The position numbers and the translations under genes were made by a program. From Opitutaceae bacterium (GTDB taxonomy: Bacteria; Verrucomicrobiota; Verrucomicrobiia; Opitutales; Opitutaceae), in assembly GCA_027482185.1 (NCBI GenBank), contig JAIXWF010000015.1, positions 186,001-250,000 of the forward strand: a DNA stretch of 64,000 nt, read 5' to 3'. Every line of letters starts with the position of its first letter. Position 1 is the stretch's first letter. Positions 1-9,258 of the stretch are shown in pieces. Under the pieces are notes generated by a model. That model made no database searches. It saw nothing but the letters and a program-made list of their open reading frames with translations, and had not been told where the DNA came from.

Positions 1-257
1 GCCACCGAAATTCCGTGCGCGGCCGCGTCCGCGCGGATCGCGCGGCCGTCGGCGTCGTCGCCGAGCAGTCCGATGCCTTCCAGCGGAAACGGCGCCTGCA
101 GTTTCGCGAGGTCCTTGAGCACGTTGTAGGGACCGCCGCCGTTGCCGGCCGTGCGGCCGACGATGTGCGCGAGGCCGTCCTGCGGCGGCCAGGTGTCGAG
201 CAGCTTGACGTGGTCGATGAGCCAGTTGCCGCCCGCGATGATGCCGTGACGCGCCAT
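1..257 (-). CDS. PfkB-family carbohydrate kinase, N-terminal part (runs off the window edge)
   Basis: Manual reverse translation from ATG at 257 gives MARHGIIAGGNWLIDHVKLLDTWPPQDGLAHIVGRTAGNGGGPYNVLKDLAKL...GIGLLGDDADG, a PfkB-like N-terminus. Missing from the ORF track because it has no in-window stop. Confidence 0.75.
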   Translation of the reverse strand, partial: MARHGIIAGGNWLIDHVKLLDTWPPQDGLAHIVGRTAGNGGGPYNVLKDLAKLQAPFPLEGIGLLGDDADGRAIRADAAAHGISV

Positions 258-260
258 GGC

Positions 261-1388
261 TCAGCCGACGCGGCAGACGCGTTGTTCGCGGTGGCTCGCC
301 AGCGCGGCCGCCCAGAGTTCATGGTGGGCGACGGCCTCGTCCGGCGTCGCGCAACCGAAGCGGTCGCCGAGCAACCCCGCGCGCTCGAGCAGAAACGCCG
401 CCCACATTTGCTGGAGGATATCGGGAAACCCCGGCTCGAAAATCCCGCCCGTGATCGTCTTGAACGGCGTCGCGAATCCGAGGTCGGTCTTCTCCCACCA
501 TTGCTCCTGATCGCGGCGGAAACGCCAGAGCGTCTTCGGTTCCTTCGTCGAGAAACGCACGCCGTGGTCCGTGCCCAGCGCCTCGAAGATCCACGTGTTG
601 GTTTCCGTCGGCGCCAACCGTTTCATCTCCAGCTTCAGCGGCACCGGCTCGCCGCCGATCGTCGCCGTGCCGTGCAAGGTCGCGTTGTCCCAGGTGTCGC
701 AGGCCGCCATACCGCCGCGGCCGTCCGGCCGCTGCGGATAGATTTTCTGCAGCTGCGCGAACAGCGATTCCGGTTTCCAGCCGAGGCGCAGCGGCAGGTG
801 CGCCACGTGCAGGCCGAGGTCGTTCATCACGCCGGCCTCGCCGCAAAAACGGTTCTGCCGTTTCCAATTGATCGGCTTCTTCGGGTCGAGGTCGCTCGAA
901 TGCAAAAACGCCGAGCGCACCTCGATCAGCCGGCCGAGCGCCCCGCTGCGCGCCAGCTGGAACGCGCGCTGCGCCCCGGGCAAAAACGGAAACTCCGACG
1001 ACACGCGCACGAAGCGCCCCGACTTCGCGCCGAGGTCGCGGATCCGCCGCGCCGCCGCCAAATCGATCCCGAAGGGCTTCTCCGCGAAGAGGTCTTTGCC
1101 CGCGGCGAGCACGTCGGCATAGATCGCCTCGTGCAGGTGGTGCGGCACGGCCACGTAGACGACGTCGATGTCCCCCCGCGCCAGCAGCGCGCGGTGGTCG
1201 GTGTCGAAATGCCGCACCGTCGGCACCTGCCGGAACCACTCCAGCACCGCCGGATTCACGTCGCACACGCCGACGAGCTCCGGCCGGACCGGCAGGTCCA
1301 GCAACGCAAACCAGCGCCCGAACGCGCTCGCCACTTCGCGGCCCATGAGGCCGCCGCCGATGATGCCGACGCGGACGACGGGGTTCAT
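261..1388 (-). CDS. Gfo/Idh/MocA family oxidoreductase
   Basis: MNPVVRVGIIGGGLMGREVASAF...DVVYVAVPHHLHEAIYADVLAAGKDLFAEKP. NAD-binding GxGxxG-like motif and the EKP motif typical of the family. Confidence 0.9.
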   Translation of the reverse strand: MNPVVRVGIIGGGLMGREVASAFGRWFALLDLPVRPELVGVCDVNPAVLEWFRQVPTVRHFDTDHRALLARGDIDVVYVAVPHHLHEAIYADVLAAGKDLFAEKPFGIDLAAARRIRDLGAKSGRFVRVSSEFPFLPGAQRAFQLARSGALGRLIEVRSAFLHSSDLDPKKPINWKRQNRFCGEAGVMNDLGLHVAHLPLRLGWKPESLFAQLQKIYPQRPDGRGGMAACDTWDNATLHGTATIGGEPVPLKLEMKRLAPTETNTWIFEALGTDHGVRFSTKEPKTLWRFRRDQEQWWEKTDLGFATPFKTITGGIFEPGFPDILQQMWAAFLLERAGLLGDRFGCATPDEAVAHHELWAAALASHREQRVCRVG

Positions 1389-2215
1389 GCGAGGAGTTTG
1401 AGGGCTGCGGCGACGTCCGCGCCGTCGTGCACGACGGCCATCAGCGCGCGGGTGATCTTCGCCGGCTGCGGGTGCTGGATGATGTTGCGGCCATAGACGA
1501 TGCCGGCGGCGCCCTGCGCGAGCAGCGCGACCGTGCGGCGGAGGATTTCTTCCTCGGAGGCCTTGCTGCCGCCGCGCACGAGCACCGGGATGCCGCCGGC
1601 CGTCTCGATCACGCGGCCATAGACGGCCGGGTCGTCCGTCGGGTCCGCCTTGATGATGTCGGCGCCGAGCTCGACCGCCTGCCGCACCAGCGGCACGATC
1701 TTGCGCAGGTCGCCGTCGACCATGTAGCCGCCGGCCTTGGCGTTGGGTTGAAAGACGAGCGGCTCGACCATGAGGGGCATGCCGTAGCGGTCGCAGGCCG
1801 GCTTCAAGCGGCAGATGTTCTGGATGCACTGGTCGGTCACCTCCGGTTCGCCCGGGATGCGGAAGAGGTTCACCACCACGCAGGCCGCATCGAGCCGCAC
1901 GGCTTGCTCGACGGCGTCGTCGATCACCCGCGAAAATAACGTCCGCGGGAGCTCCGTGCCGTAGACGTTGGCGACGTCCGTGCGCAGCACGAGCGCCGGC
2001 TTCCCGCGCACGGGCAGCGCCTGCAGGTGAGGCGCCTGCCCGACCGTGAGCTGGATCGCATCGGGCGCCGCGTCGACCAGCGTGCGGATCGCCGCCGGCA
2101 GGTTCTCGATGCCGGCGAGGAACGACGGCTCGTTGAAGAAGCCGTGGTCGAGAGCGACGTCGAAGCAGCGGCGGCTCCGGGGATTGAAGAGGCGGTGGAG
2201 GCGGGCGGTTTTCAT
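1385..2215 (-). CDS. DhnA/LacD-type class I aldolase
   Basis: CFDVALDHGFF...GADIIKADPTDD...GGIPVLVRGGSKASEEEILRRT. Class I aldolase-like. Overlaps the downstream CDS by 4 nt. Confidence 0.8.
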   Translation of the reverse strand: MKTARLHRLFNPRSRRCFDVALDHGFFNEPSFLAGIENLPAAIRTLVDAAPDAIQLTVGQAPHLQALPVRGKPALVLRTDVANVYGTELPRTLFSRVIDDAVEQAVRLDAACVVVNLFRIPGEPEVTDQCIQNICRLKPACDRYGMPLMVEPLVFQPNAKAGGYMVDGDLRKIVPLVRQAVELGADIIKADPTDDPAVYGRVIETAGGIPVLVRGGSKASEEEILRRTVALLAQGAAGIVYGRNIIQHPQPAKITRALMAVVHDGADVAAALKLLA

Positions 2216-2228
2216 CGGGGAAAGTCGG

Positions 2229-2987
2229 TCAGTGGGCCACGTGGATACGGACGCCGTGGCGCGCCAACGCGGTGCGCGCGGCGCGGTCCGGCCGGCGGTC
2301 GGTCACGAAGTCGGAGAACCCGCGCCAGCCGGCGAAGCGCACCGCGGCCGGCTCCGCCCACTTGGTCGCATCCGCCAGCAGCACGGCGCGGCGCGACCGC
2401 CCGAGCACCGCGCGTTTCACCGCCGCCTCGAGCAGTTCCGTCGTGCTCGGCCCGGCGGCCTCGAGGCCGGAGGCGCCGACCAAGGCGACGTCGAAACGCA
2501 GGTGTTCCAGCCACGCGAGTGCCGGCCCGCCGACCAAGGCCCGGCTCAGCGGGCGGACCTCGCCGCCGAGGGCGACGACCCGCGCCTGCCCGCCGGTCGG
2601 CTCCGCGAGCAGCGGAAGCGAGTTGGTAAAAACGGTCGTGCCCGCGCGCCCGAGCAGCTGCCGGCCGGCCTCGAGCGTCGTCGTGCCGGCGTCGACGAAG
2701 ACCGTCGCCCGCGCGGGCACAAGCGCCAGCGCCGCCGCCGCGAGCGCGCGCTTGCCGGCCGCCGCGGTGCGCAGCTTGCGTTCGAAATCCGGCTCGGCCC
2801 CGCCCAGCCCGGGGTGCATGACGCCGCCGTGGGAGCGCACGAGCCGCCCGGCCCGCGCCAGAAACGCGAGGTCGCGCCGCAGCGTCGCCGCCGAGGCCCC
2901 GGTCCGCGCCTGCAGGTCCCGCACCGACCAACGGCCCCGCTCCTCGAGCAGCGCGGCGATCCGTTGGTGGCGTTCCTGAGCGAACAT
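2229..2987 (-). CDS. DeoR family transcriptional regulator
   Basis: MFAQERHQRIAALLEERGRWSVRDLQARTGASAATLRRDLAFLARAGRLVRSHGG...FVDAGTTTLEAGRQL. Confidence 0.93.
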   Translation of the reverse strand: MFAQERHQRIAALLEERGRWSVRDLQARTGASAATLRRDLAFLARAGRLVRSHGGVMHPGLGGAEPDFERKLRTAAAGKRALAAAALALVPARATVFVDAGTTTLEAGRQLLGRAGTTVFTNSLPLLAEPTGGQARVVALGGEVRPLSRALVGGPALAWLEHLRFDVALVGASGLEAAGPSTTELLEAAVKRAVLGRSRRAVLLADATKWAEPAAVRFAGWRGFSDFVTDRRPDRAARTALARHGVRIHVAH

Positions 2988-3052
2988 GAGCGTTTGGAGA
3001 AATATGCTCAAATCCGTTCACCGCCCGTGCCGCAAGGGCAAAGGCGCCCCGC

Positions 3053-3595
3053 TCACCCGCCCGCCGGGTCCAGCCGATAGACCAGTTCCGCGACGCCCGA
3101 GCCGAGATCCGTCTCCTGCTCCGCGGTGCCGACGCATTCGAGAAGTTTCACGGCGGCGATGTTGCCGACGATGACCTCGGCGCGGAACCGCGCGACGCCC
3201 GCGCGCCGGGCCTGCGCCGCCAGCTGCCGGACCAAGGCACGGCCGAGGCCGCGCCGCTGCCACCCGTCGCCGGTGACGTACGCGACTTCGGCCGTGTCCG
3301 CGTCGGGCGCATCGCGCACCCAGCGCGCCACGGCCACCAGCGGCGCCCCGGGCGCCTGCGGGAGATCCGCGACCAGGGCAAATTGCAGCACGCCGTCGCT
3401 CCAGGTAAGGCGGCGCAGTTCGCCGGCGGAAAACGCGCCCTTCGGGTAATGGAAACGCGCGAACCGCGTTTCCGGCGAAAGCCGGGCGAGCCCCTCCGCG
3501 AGCCGCGGACCATCGTCCGGCCCGATCGACCGGAGGCGGACGACGGTGCCGTCCACCGTCCACGCAAAGGGTAATGCGCCGCCCGCCGGATCCAT
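3053..3595 (-). CDS. GNAT family N-acetyltransferase
   Basis: VRLRSIGPDDGPRLAEGLARLSPETRFARFH...EVAYVTGDGWQRRGLGRALVRQLAAQARRAGV. Confidence 0.9.
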   Translation of the reverse strand: MDPAGGALPFAWTVDGTVVRLRSIGPDDGPRLAEGLARLSPETRFARFHYPKGAFSAGELRRLTWSDGVLQFALVADLPQAPGAPLVAVARWVRDAPDADTAEVAYVTGDGWQRRGLGRALVRQLAAQARRAGVARFRAEVIVGNIAAVKLLECVGTAEQETDLGSGVAELVYRLDPAGG

Positions 3596-3676
3596 GCCGC
3601 ACCTTCAACCGCCGCCCAGGCGCCGCCAAGCGGGAAGCGGACGCGTCCGCGGGCCCGCCTCGCGCGTTCCACCGAC

Positions 3677-4144
3677 ATGATCCGTACGCTTTTCCGCGAG
3701 CAGCATGTCGCCGGCGACCCGGCCCGCGTCTGGGCGTTCTTTTCCACGCCGCGCAACCTGGCTGCAATCACGCCGCCGCACATGCGTTTCGAGATCATCG
3801 GCGATGTCGCACCGGTGATGTACCCGGGCCAGATGATCGAGTACCGGATCGGTGTCTTGCCCGGCGTGAAGATGCGTTGGCTGACCGAGATCACCCACGT
3901 GCGCGACGGCGAATACTTCGTCGACGAGCAGCGCATCGGACCGTATCGGCTCTGGCACCACGAGCACCGCTTCATCCCGGCGGCGGACGGCCGCAGCGTG
4001 CTGATGACGGACAAGATCACGTACGATCCCGGCTGGGGTCCGTTCGGAGCCCTCGGCGACGCCGTCTGGATCCGCCGGCAACTCGCCGCCATTTTCGACT
4101 ACCGCACCGTCAAGGTCGCGGAATTTTTCCCCGCGCCACGCTGA
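3677..4144 (+). CDS. SRPBCC family protein
   Basis: REQHVAGDPARVWAFFSTPRNLAAITPPHMRFEII...PGWGPFGALGDAVWIRRQLAAIFDYR. Confidence 0.88.
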   Translation: MIRTLFREQHVAGDPARVWAFFSTPRNLAAITPPHMRFEIIGDVAPVMYPGQMIEYRIGVLPGVKMRWLTEITHVRDGEYFVDEQRIGPYRLWHHEHRFIPAADGRSVLMTDKITYDPGWGPFGALGDAVWIRRQLAAIFDYRTVKVAEFFPAPR

Positions 4145-4159
4145 GGCTGTTCCGTCCGC

Positions 4160-5062
4160 TCAATTCGGGCGGCTCACGTGCCCGACGACGACCTCGCGCG
4201 TTTTCCGGACGATGCCCCAGAGCAAAGACGGATCGGCGGGATCGAAACAGAATGCCTGGCCTTCGGCCGGAATCGGGAGCGTCGCCACCCAACGCAGCAC
4301 GGAGCCGGCGGCGGGGAAATCGACCACGTAGAGCTCCGGGTTGTCGTGCCCGGTCAGATACAGGAGGCCGCCGGGACCGAAGGAACCGCCCGAGGCGCTG
4401 AAGCCGCGGTCGCCGAAACGCTCGAGCAGCGCCGGCGGCAACGCCCAGCCGCCCGTGCGGCGCCATTCGTCGTCGAAGGCCGCGAGATAGGTCCACGCAA
4501 TCGTGCGCCCGGGTTCAGCCCCGCGCACCGGCGGCGAATAATGCACGAAGCACGCGATCCAGCGTCCGGCTGCGGCGCCTTTCGCACCCGCCGGCGCGCG
4601 GTCGAGCCAGGTGAAAGAACCGTCCATGCGGCCGAAACTGTGCGAGGCCACGGGCGTCAGCGTCGCCGGGTCGAAAATCTCCAGCGAACTCAGCATCGGC
4701 GTACCGGGAAAGTTCGAGTGGATACCGTAGAGCCGGCCGTCGCGCACGATGCCGGCGTTGAGATGGATGTACTCGCCGCCCGCGCCGCCATCCCAACCGG
4801 CCACGCGCTCGCCGTTGCTTTTGCGGTACTTCGCGATCGTGCGGTTGTTGATCGCGTAGAAAAACTCCGCATCGACCGCCACGCCCTGGCCCGCCTCGGG
4901 CGCCTTGAAACGGCGCAACTCCTCGAATTTCCAGCCCGGTGTCGTCAGCTGCCCCACCGGCGGCAGCGCCGGCGCGGCGGGTTTCGCGACCGGCTCGGCC
5001 GCAGGCAAACGCATACCCGCGACGCCCGCCCACAGGAGCCCGACCAGAAAAACGGATTTCAT
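4160..5062 (-). CDS. Hypothetical secreted protein (possible beta-propeller)
   Basis: Signal peptide MKSVFLVGLLWAGVAGMRLPAAEP, then repeats such as LRRFKAPEAGQGVAVDAEFFYAINNRTIAKYRKS. Confidence 0.75.
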   Translation of the reverse strand: MKSVFLVGLLWAGVAGMRLPAAEPVAKPAAPALPPVGQLTTPGWKFEELRRFKAPEAGQGVAVDAEFFYAINNRTIAKYRKSNGERVAGWDGGAGGEYIHLNAGIVRDGRLYGIHSNFPGTPMLSSLEIFDPATLTPVASHSFGRMDGSFTWLDRAPAGAKGAAAGRWIACFVHYSPPVRGAEPGRTIAWTYLAAFDDEWRRTGGWALPPALLERFGDRGFSASGGSFGPGGLLYLTGHDNPELYVVDFPAAGSVLRWVATLPIPAEGQAFCFDPADPSLLWGIVRKTREVVVGHVSRPN

Positions 5063-5156
5063 CGGGCCTGAGCCAAGGGCCGCGCCGCCCGGGCGGAAAC
5101 AACGAAACGCCGCCGTCGCGTCACGTTTTGGCAACGGCCGCGGCCGTCGCTCCGCG

Positions 5157-5816
5157 TCACTTCCCTGCCGGCTTGATCGACTTCACGAACTCGCGAAACG
5201 CCGCCTTCTCCTTCGTCACCAGCGCGTCCGGGCCGGTCAGCTTGAAAAACCACGTCGCGCCTTCGTACGCCACGAAGGCGCCGAGCACGCGCGTCGCGCC
5301 GCCCTGGCCCGTGCCGAGCATCTCGACGATGCCGATTTTCAAACCGTTGGCCTCGACGCGTTCGATCGAGCGGACGGCTTCGTCCGGCGCCACCGGCGGC
5401 AACTGGATCTGCCCGCGCCAACGATTGACGTTGGCCGCCTCGCCGCCGACGTCGCCCGGGAAGGCGGTGATGGCCAACTCCGCGGTCGCGCCGCCGTCGC
5501 CGGCGATCGCGAACGTGCCCTTGCGCATGCCGCCGGCGCCTTTGTCCTGCCAATGCTTCGGGCCGGTCCAGCCGAGGCCGGAGCCGGACGCCGTCGCCAC
5601 CGGCGTTGACGCCATGGCATTGCCGCCGCCGGCCGGCGCACCTGCCGGGGCCGCAGCCGGAGCGGACGGAGCCGCGGGGGCGGACGCCGCGGGCATCGCG
5701 GGCGCGGCGTCTTTCTCCTTCGGAATCCGGTAGGCGGTGACTTCCTTTTCGCGGCAGGCGGAAAAGAGGACCGGCAGGGCGAGGACGCAGGCAACGGCGA
5801 AGGGGCGACGCATCAT
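5157..5816 (-). CDS. Hypothetical lipoprotein
   Basis: MMRRPFAVACVLALPVLFSACREKE contains a lipobox LFSA|C, followed by a Pro/Ala-rich linker. Confidence 0.78.
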   Translation of the reverse strand: MMRRPFAVACVLALPVLFSACREKEVTAYRIPKEKDAAPAMPAASAPAAPSAPAAAPAGAPAGGGNAMASTPVATASGSGLGWTGPKHWQDKGAGGMRKGTFAIAGDGGATAELAITAFPGDVGGEAANVNRWRGQIQLPPVAPDEAVRSIERVEANGLKIGIVEMLGTGQGGATRVLGAFVAYEGATWFFKLTGPDALVTKEKAAFREFVKSIKPAGK

Positions 5817-5980
5817 GGAGCCAACGGAAACAACCCGCCGCGCGAGCGCAAGCGCGCCGCAGACCGCGGCCTCCCTACACCAAACCCAAAGCCTGTTCCT
5901 GCTTCGTCCGCTCCGGCCCGATCCTGTACATCCTGTCCTCACTGCAAAGCGCCCGCAGATACCCTGCGCCGCGTCCGCCT

Positions 5981-6823
5981 TCACGCCGCCGCCACGGCCC
6001 GCAACGACGCCAACGCATCCGGAATCGCCACCGTCTGCCGTTTGCGGTCGAGGAAGAAATTGATTTCCCGGAAGCCAATATCCGCCAGGAGCCGCAGCGC
6101 CGTCTCGTAACCGTCGGCCACACGCTGGGGTTTGTGCGCATCGGCGCCGAGCACGACGGGAATGCCGCGGGCGCGGATGAATTCGAGGATGCGCGGGCCG
6201 GGATTCATTTCCGGCAACGCTTTGTTCACGCCCGAGGTGTTGAGCTCCATCGCGACGCCGGTCTTCGCGATGCGGTCGAGCGCCCGCTGGATATGCGATT
6301 CGATCCGCGAAAAAACCCATTCGTGCGGCGCTTCGTTTTTCACGAGATCCGGGTGGGCCAGCGTATCGAAGAGCCCGGTCTCGGCCGATTGCGCGAGGTG
6401 TTCGAAATAGGTCTGCTGGTAATCGAACCAGTCGCCGCGGAAGTAACGCGATTTGTAGTCGGGCACCTGCGTGTGCACGGAACCGAGCACGTGGTGGAGC
6501 GGCACGCGCGCGTGGAGTTTTTCCAGCCACGGTTCGACGCCGGGATAGAAATCGCTCTCGAGGCCGAGGCGGACATCGATCTTGCCCGCGTAGGCTTCGC
6601 GCGTCGCGGCGATCAGGTCGACATAGGTGCCGTATTGCTCCGGCGTCATCCGCACCGCGTGGGAAATGCCGTCGGGCAAAGGACAATGGCAGGTGAAGAC
6701 GATGCCCTTGAGCCCGCGCGCGAGGGCGACGGCGGCGTACTCGGCCGGCTCGCCGCGGGCGTGCTTGCACAGCGGCGTGTGGGAATGGGATTCGTAGAGA
6801 AGGGCGGCGGGCGCGGTGGACAT
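5981..6823 (-). CDS. PHP-domain histidinol-phosphatase family protein
   Basis: LYESHSHTPLCKHARGEPAEYAAVALARGLKGIVFTCHCPLPDG...VLGSVHTQVPD...FDTLAHPDLVKN. Confidence 0.88.
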   Translation of the reverse strand: MSTAPAALLYESHSHTPLCKHARGEPAEYAAVALARGLKGIVFTCHCPLPDGISHAVRMTPEQYGTYVDLIAATREAYAGKIDVRLGLESDFYPGVEPWLEKLHARVPLHHVLGSVHTQVPDYKSRYFRGDWFDYQQTYFEHLAQSAETGLFDTLAHPDLVKNEAPHEWVFSRIESHIQRALDRIAKTGVAMELNTSGVNKALPEMNPGPRILEFIRARGIPVVLGADAHKPQRVADGYETALRLLADIGFREINFFLDRKRQTVAIPDALASLRAVAAA

Positions 6824-6952
6824 CGGGCGAAGCCGCTCACCGTGGCGCGCCGGCGGCCGGACTGCAATCCGCCAGCGCGCGCGGCCCCGTCCGTCTCGCA
6901 GGCAAGACGCGGGCTTGCGCAGCACCGGTCGGTTACCAAGCTCCTGCTCCGC

Positions 6953-7273
6953 ATGCCCCCACCCACCCCCGATCACGACGACGTGATCCACAGCGAGTCG
7001 TTTCTCCGTTCCCTGATGCGCCGGCAACTCGCGCTCTCGATTTCCTGCGCCGCGACATTCTTCGTGGCGCTGCTCGGCGTCCCGCTCCTGAACTACTTTG
7101 CGCCGGCCCTGATGGCGACGCGCGTCGGCGGCTTCACCCTGAGCTGGCTGCTGCTGGGGGTGCTGTTCTTCCCCTTCGTCTGGATCATCTCCTTTATCTT
7201 CATCAAACGCTCGATCGCGCTCGAGGACCAGGAAGTCGCCGATGTGCAACGGGACGGCAAAGGAGGGAACTGA
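6953..7273 (+). CDS. Small two-TM membrane protein (DUF485-like), upstream partner of the acetate symporter
   Basis: 106 aa with two hydrophobic segments, 4 nt before the symporter gene. Confidence 0.72.
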   Translation: MPPPTPDHDDVIHSESFLRSLMRRQLALSISCAATFFVALLGVPLLNYFAPALMATRVGGFTLSWLLLGVLFFPFVWIISFIFIKRSIALEDQEVADVQRDGKGGN

Positions 7274-7276
7274 GCC

Positions 7277-9100
7277 ATGACCGCCCTGCCCTTGGCCGCC
7301 TTGCTCGGCGGCGTCGATCTGTGGATTTTCGCTTTCTCGTTCGTGACGGTGGTCGTGACCATAGGCATGGGCTTCTGGTCCGCCCGCCAATCGAAGACGG
7401 CGAGCGACTTCTTTGTCGCGGGCCGCTCCGTCTCCGTCGGCTGGAACGCCTCCGCCATCTCCGGCGAATACCTGTCGGCCGCCTCGTTCATGGGCATCGC
7501 CGGCATGGTGATGTCGAGCGGCTACGACGCGCTCTGGTACCCGGTGTGCTACGCCTGCGGTTACCTGTTTTTGCTGCTCTTCATCGCGGGCCCGCTGCGC
7601 CGCTTCGGCGCCTACACGATTCCCGATTTCGCCGAGGGCCGTTTCGATTCGCCGCTCTTCCGCAAGATCGCCGTCTGCTTCGTGCTCTTCATCGGTTTCT
7701 TCTACACGATGCCGCAGATGAAGGGCGCGGGCGTGACCCTCGCGTATATTTTCCCCGGCATGCCGTACTGGGCGGGCGTCGTGCTCGTCGGCGCCGTGAT
7801 CACGTTCAACGTCGCCCTCGGCGGCATGAAGGGCATCACCCTCGTGCAGGCCTTCCAGTACTGGGCGAAGATGTTCGCGATCAGCATCCCCGTCTTCGTG
7901 CTGATGTCGGTCTTCGGCTATTACAACCAGCACATCGGCGCCAACGCCGCCGCGGGCGAACCCGCCGCGATCATCGGCACCGCCAACGCCGACGGCATCG
8001 AACGCAAGCCGCTCGCCGAAAAGGCCCCGAAGGACAACGCGTGGATCGCGCCCTTCGGCCCGCTCACGACCAAGGCCGTCAACGCCGCCGCCGCCGCGCT
8101 GCCCGCGGAGCAACGCGCCGCCTATCTCGAGGAGCACCAGAAACCCTATTCGTTGCTCTACACGTATTCCCTGATCATCGCGCTGGTCTGCGGCACGGCG
8201 GGGTTGCCGCACATCTTGGTGCGGTTCTACACGAACCCCGACGGCGTCGCCGCCAAGAAGACGACGATGTGGGTGATGATCTTGATCGGCATCTTCTACG
8301 TTTTCCCGCCGGTCTTCGGCGTGATCGGCCGCAATCTGATGCCGGAACTCTACGCCGGCGTCGGCGCCAAGGGCACGGACAAGGTCGTGCTCGAATTGCC
8401 GACCTTGCTCACCGCCAAGGGCAGCCTGCTCGGCTCGATCTTGAGCGGCATCACCTGCGCGGGCGCCTTCGCGGCGTTCATGAGCACGTTCAGCGGTTTG
8501 CTCGTTTCAATGACGGGCGCGCTGGCCCACGACGTCTACGGCCGCATGCTGCGGCCGCAGTCGAAGCCCGCGGAACGCATGTTCGCCTTCAAGATCGCGG
8601 CCGTGCTCGTCGGTGCCGTGTCCATCGGCCTCGGCTGCTTCGTCGAATTGCTCGAGATCAACTTCATGGTCGGCCAAGCCTTCGCGATCGCGGCGGCGAG
8701 CTACTTCCCGCTGCTCTTCATGAGCGTGTGGTGGCGCGGCATGACGATGAAGGGCGCGGCCGTGGGCATGCTCACGGGCGGCCTCTGCGCGCTCGTGGCC
8801 GCGGCCCTGACGAACTTCAGCACCCTCGCCCTCGACAAAGGCCCGATGGGCAAGGTGTTTTCCGTCTTCGCCCCGCTGAACAACTTCTGGGCCCAGCACC
8901 CGCTGCTGCGCATCCTCTGCGAACAGCCCGCGATCTGGACGGTGCCGCTCGCCATCACGCTGATGATCGTGGTCTCGAAGGCGACGGCGTCGGAAATCCC
9001 CGGCGACGTGCGGATGAAGATGCTCGTGCTCCACGCGCCCGAGAAACTCGGCCTGAAGCAGGAGTACATCCAGGAACAGCAAGCCGGCGCCGGGCATTGA
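7277..9100 (+). CDS. actP: Cation/acetate symporter (sodium:solute symporter family)
   Basis: SKTASDFFVAGRSVSVGWNASAISGEYLSAASFMGIAGMVMSSGYDALWYPVCYACGYL...ADG...GTAGLPHILVRFYT. Confidence 0.92.
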   Translation: MTALPLAALLGGVDLWIFAFSFVTVVVTIGMGFWSARQSKTASDFFVAGRSVSVGWNASAISGEYLSAASFMGIAGMVMSSGYDALWYPVCYACGYLFLLLFIAGPLRRFGAYTIPDFAEGRFDSPLFRKIAVCFVLFIGFFYTMPQMKGAGVTLAYIFPGMPYWAGVVLVGAVITFNVALGGMKGITLVQAFQYWAKMFAISIPVFVLMSVFGYYNQHIGANAAAGEPAAIIGTANADGIERKPLAEKAPKDNAWIAPFGPLTTKAVNAAAAALPAEQRAAYLEEHQKPYSLLYTYSLIIALVCGTAGLPHILVRFYTNPDGVAAKKTTMWVMILIGIFYVFPPVFGVIGRNLMPELYAGVGAKGTDKVVLELPTLLTAKGSLLGSILSGITCAGAFAAFMSTFSGLLVSMTGALAHDVYGRMLRPQSKPAERMFAFKIAAVLVGAVSIGLGCFVELLEINFMVGQAFAIAAASYFPLLFMSVWWRGMTMKGAAVGMLTGGLCALVAAALTNFSTLALDKGPMGKVFSVFAPLNNFWAQHPLLRILCEQPAIWTVPLAITLMIVVSKATASEIPGDVRMKMLVLHAPEKLGLKQEYIQEQQAGAGH

Positions 9101-9120
9101 GCGTCGCCGAGGCGACGCTC
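9101..9120 (+). terminator. Hairpin just after actP
   Basis: GAGCGTCGC-CGAG-GCGACGCTC inverted repeat at the actP stop; no U-tract. Confidence 0.5.
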
Positions 9121-9123
9121 ACG

Positions 9124-9258
9124 GTTCGGAGTTTGGGGTTTGGAGTTTGGGGTTGGGGTTGGGGTTGGGGTCTCGGATCTTGGGTCTCGGGTTTCGGAGT
9201 TTGGTTTCCGGAATCCGGCGGATCGCTCTCTCAACCCTCAGCTCTCAACTCTCAACTT
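9124..9258. repeat. 7-nt periodic array element between actP and gpsA
   Basis: Left: GTTCGGA/GTTTGGG/GTTTGGA/GTTTGGG/(GTTGGG)3... Right, read from gpsA: GTTGAGA/GTTGAGA/GCTGAGG/GTTGAGA. Confidence 0.85.

Noticed and set aside
9121-9258. Possible CRISPR or VNTR array
   Set aside because: Units of 6-7 nt with no spacers and inverted arms; it does not fit CRISPR, so it is reported as a periodic inverted-repeat element instead.
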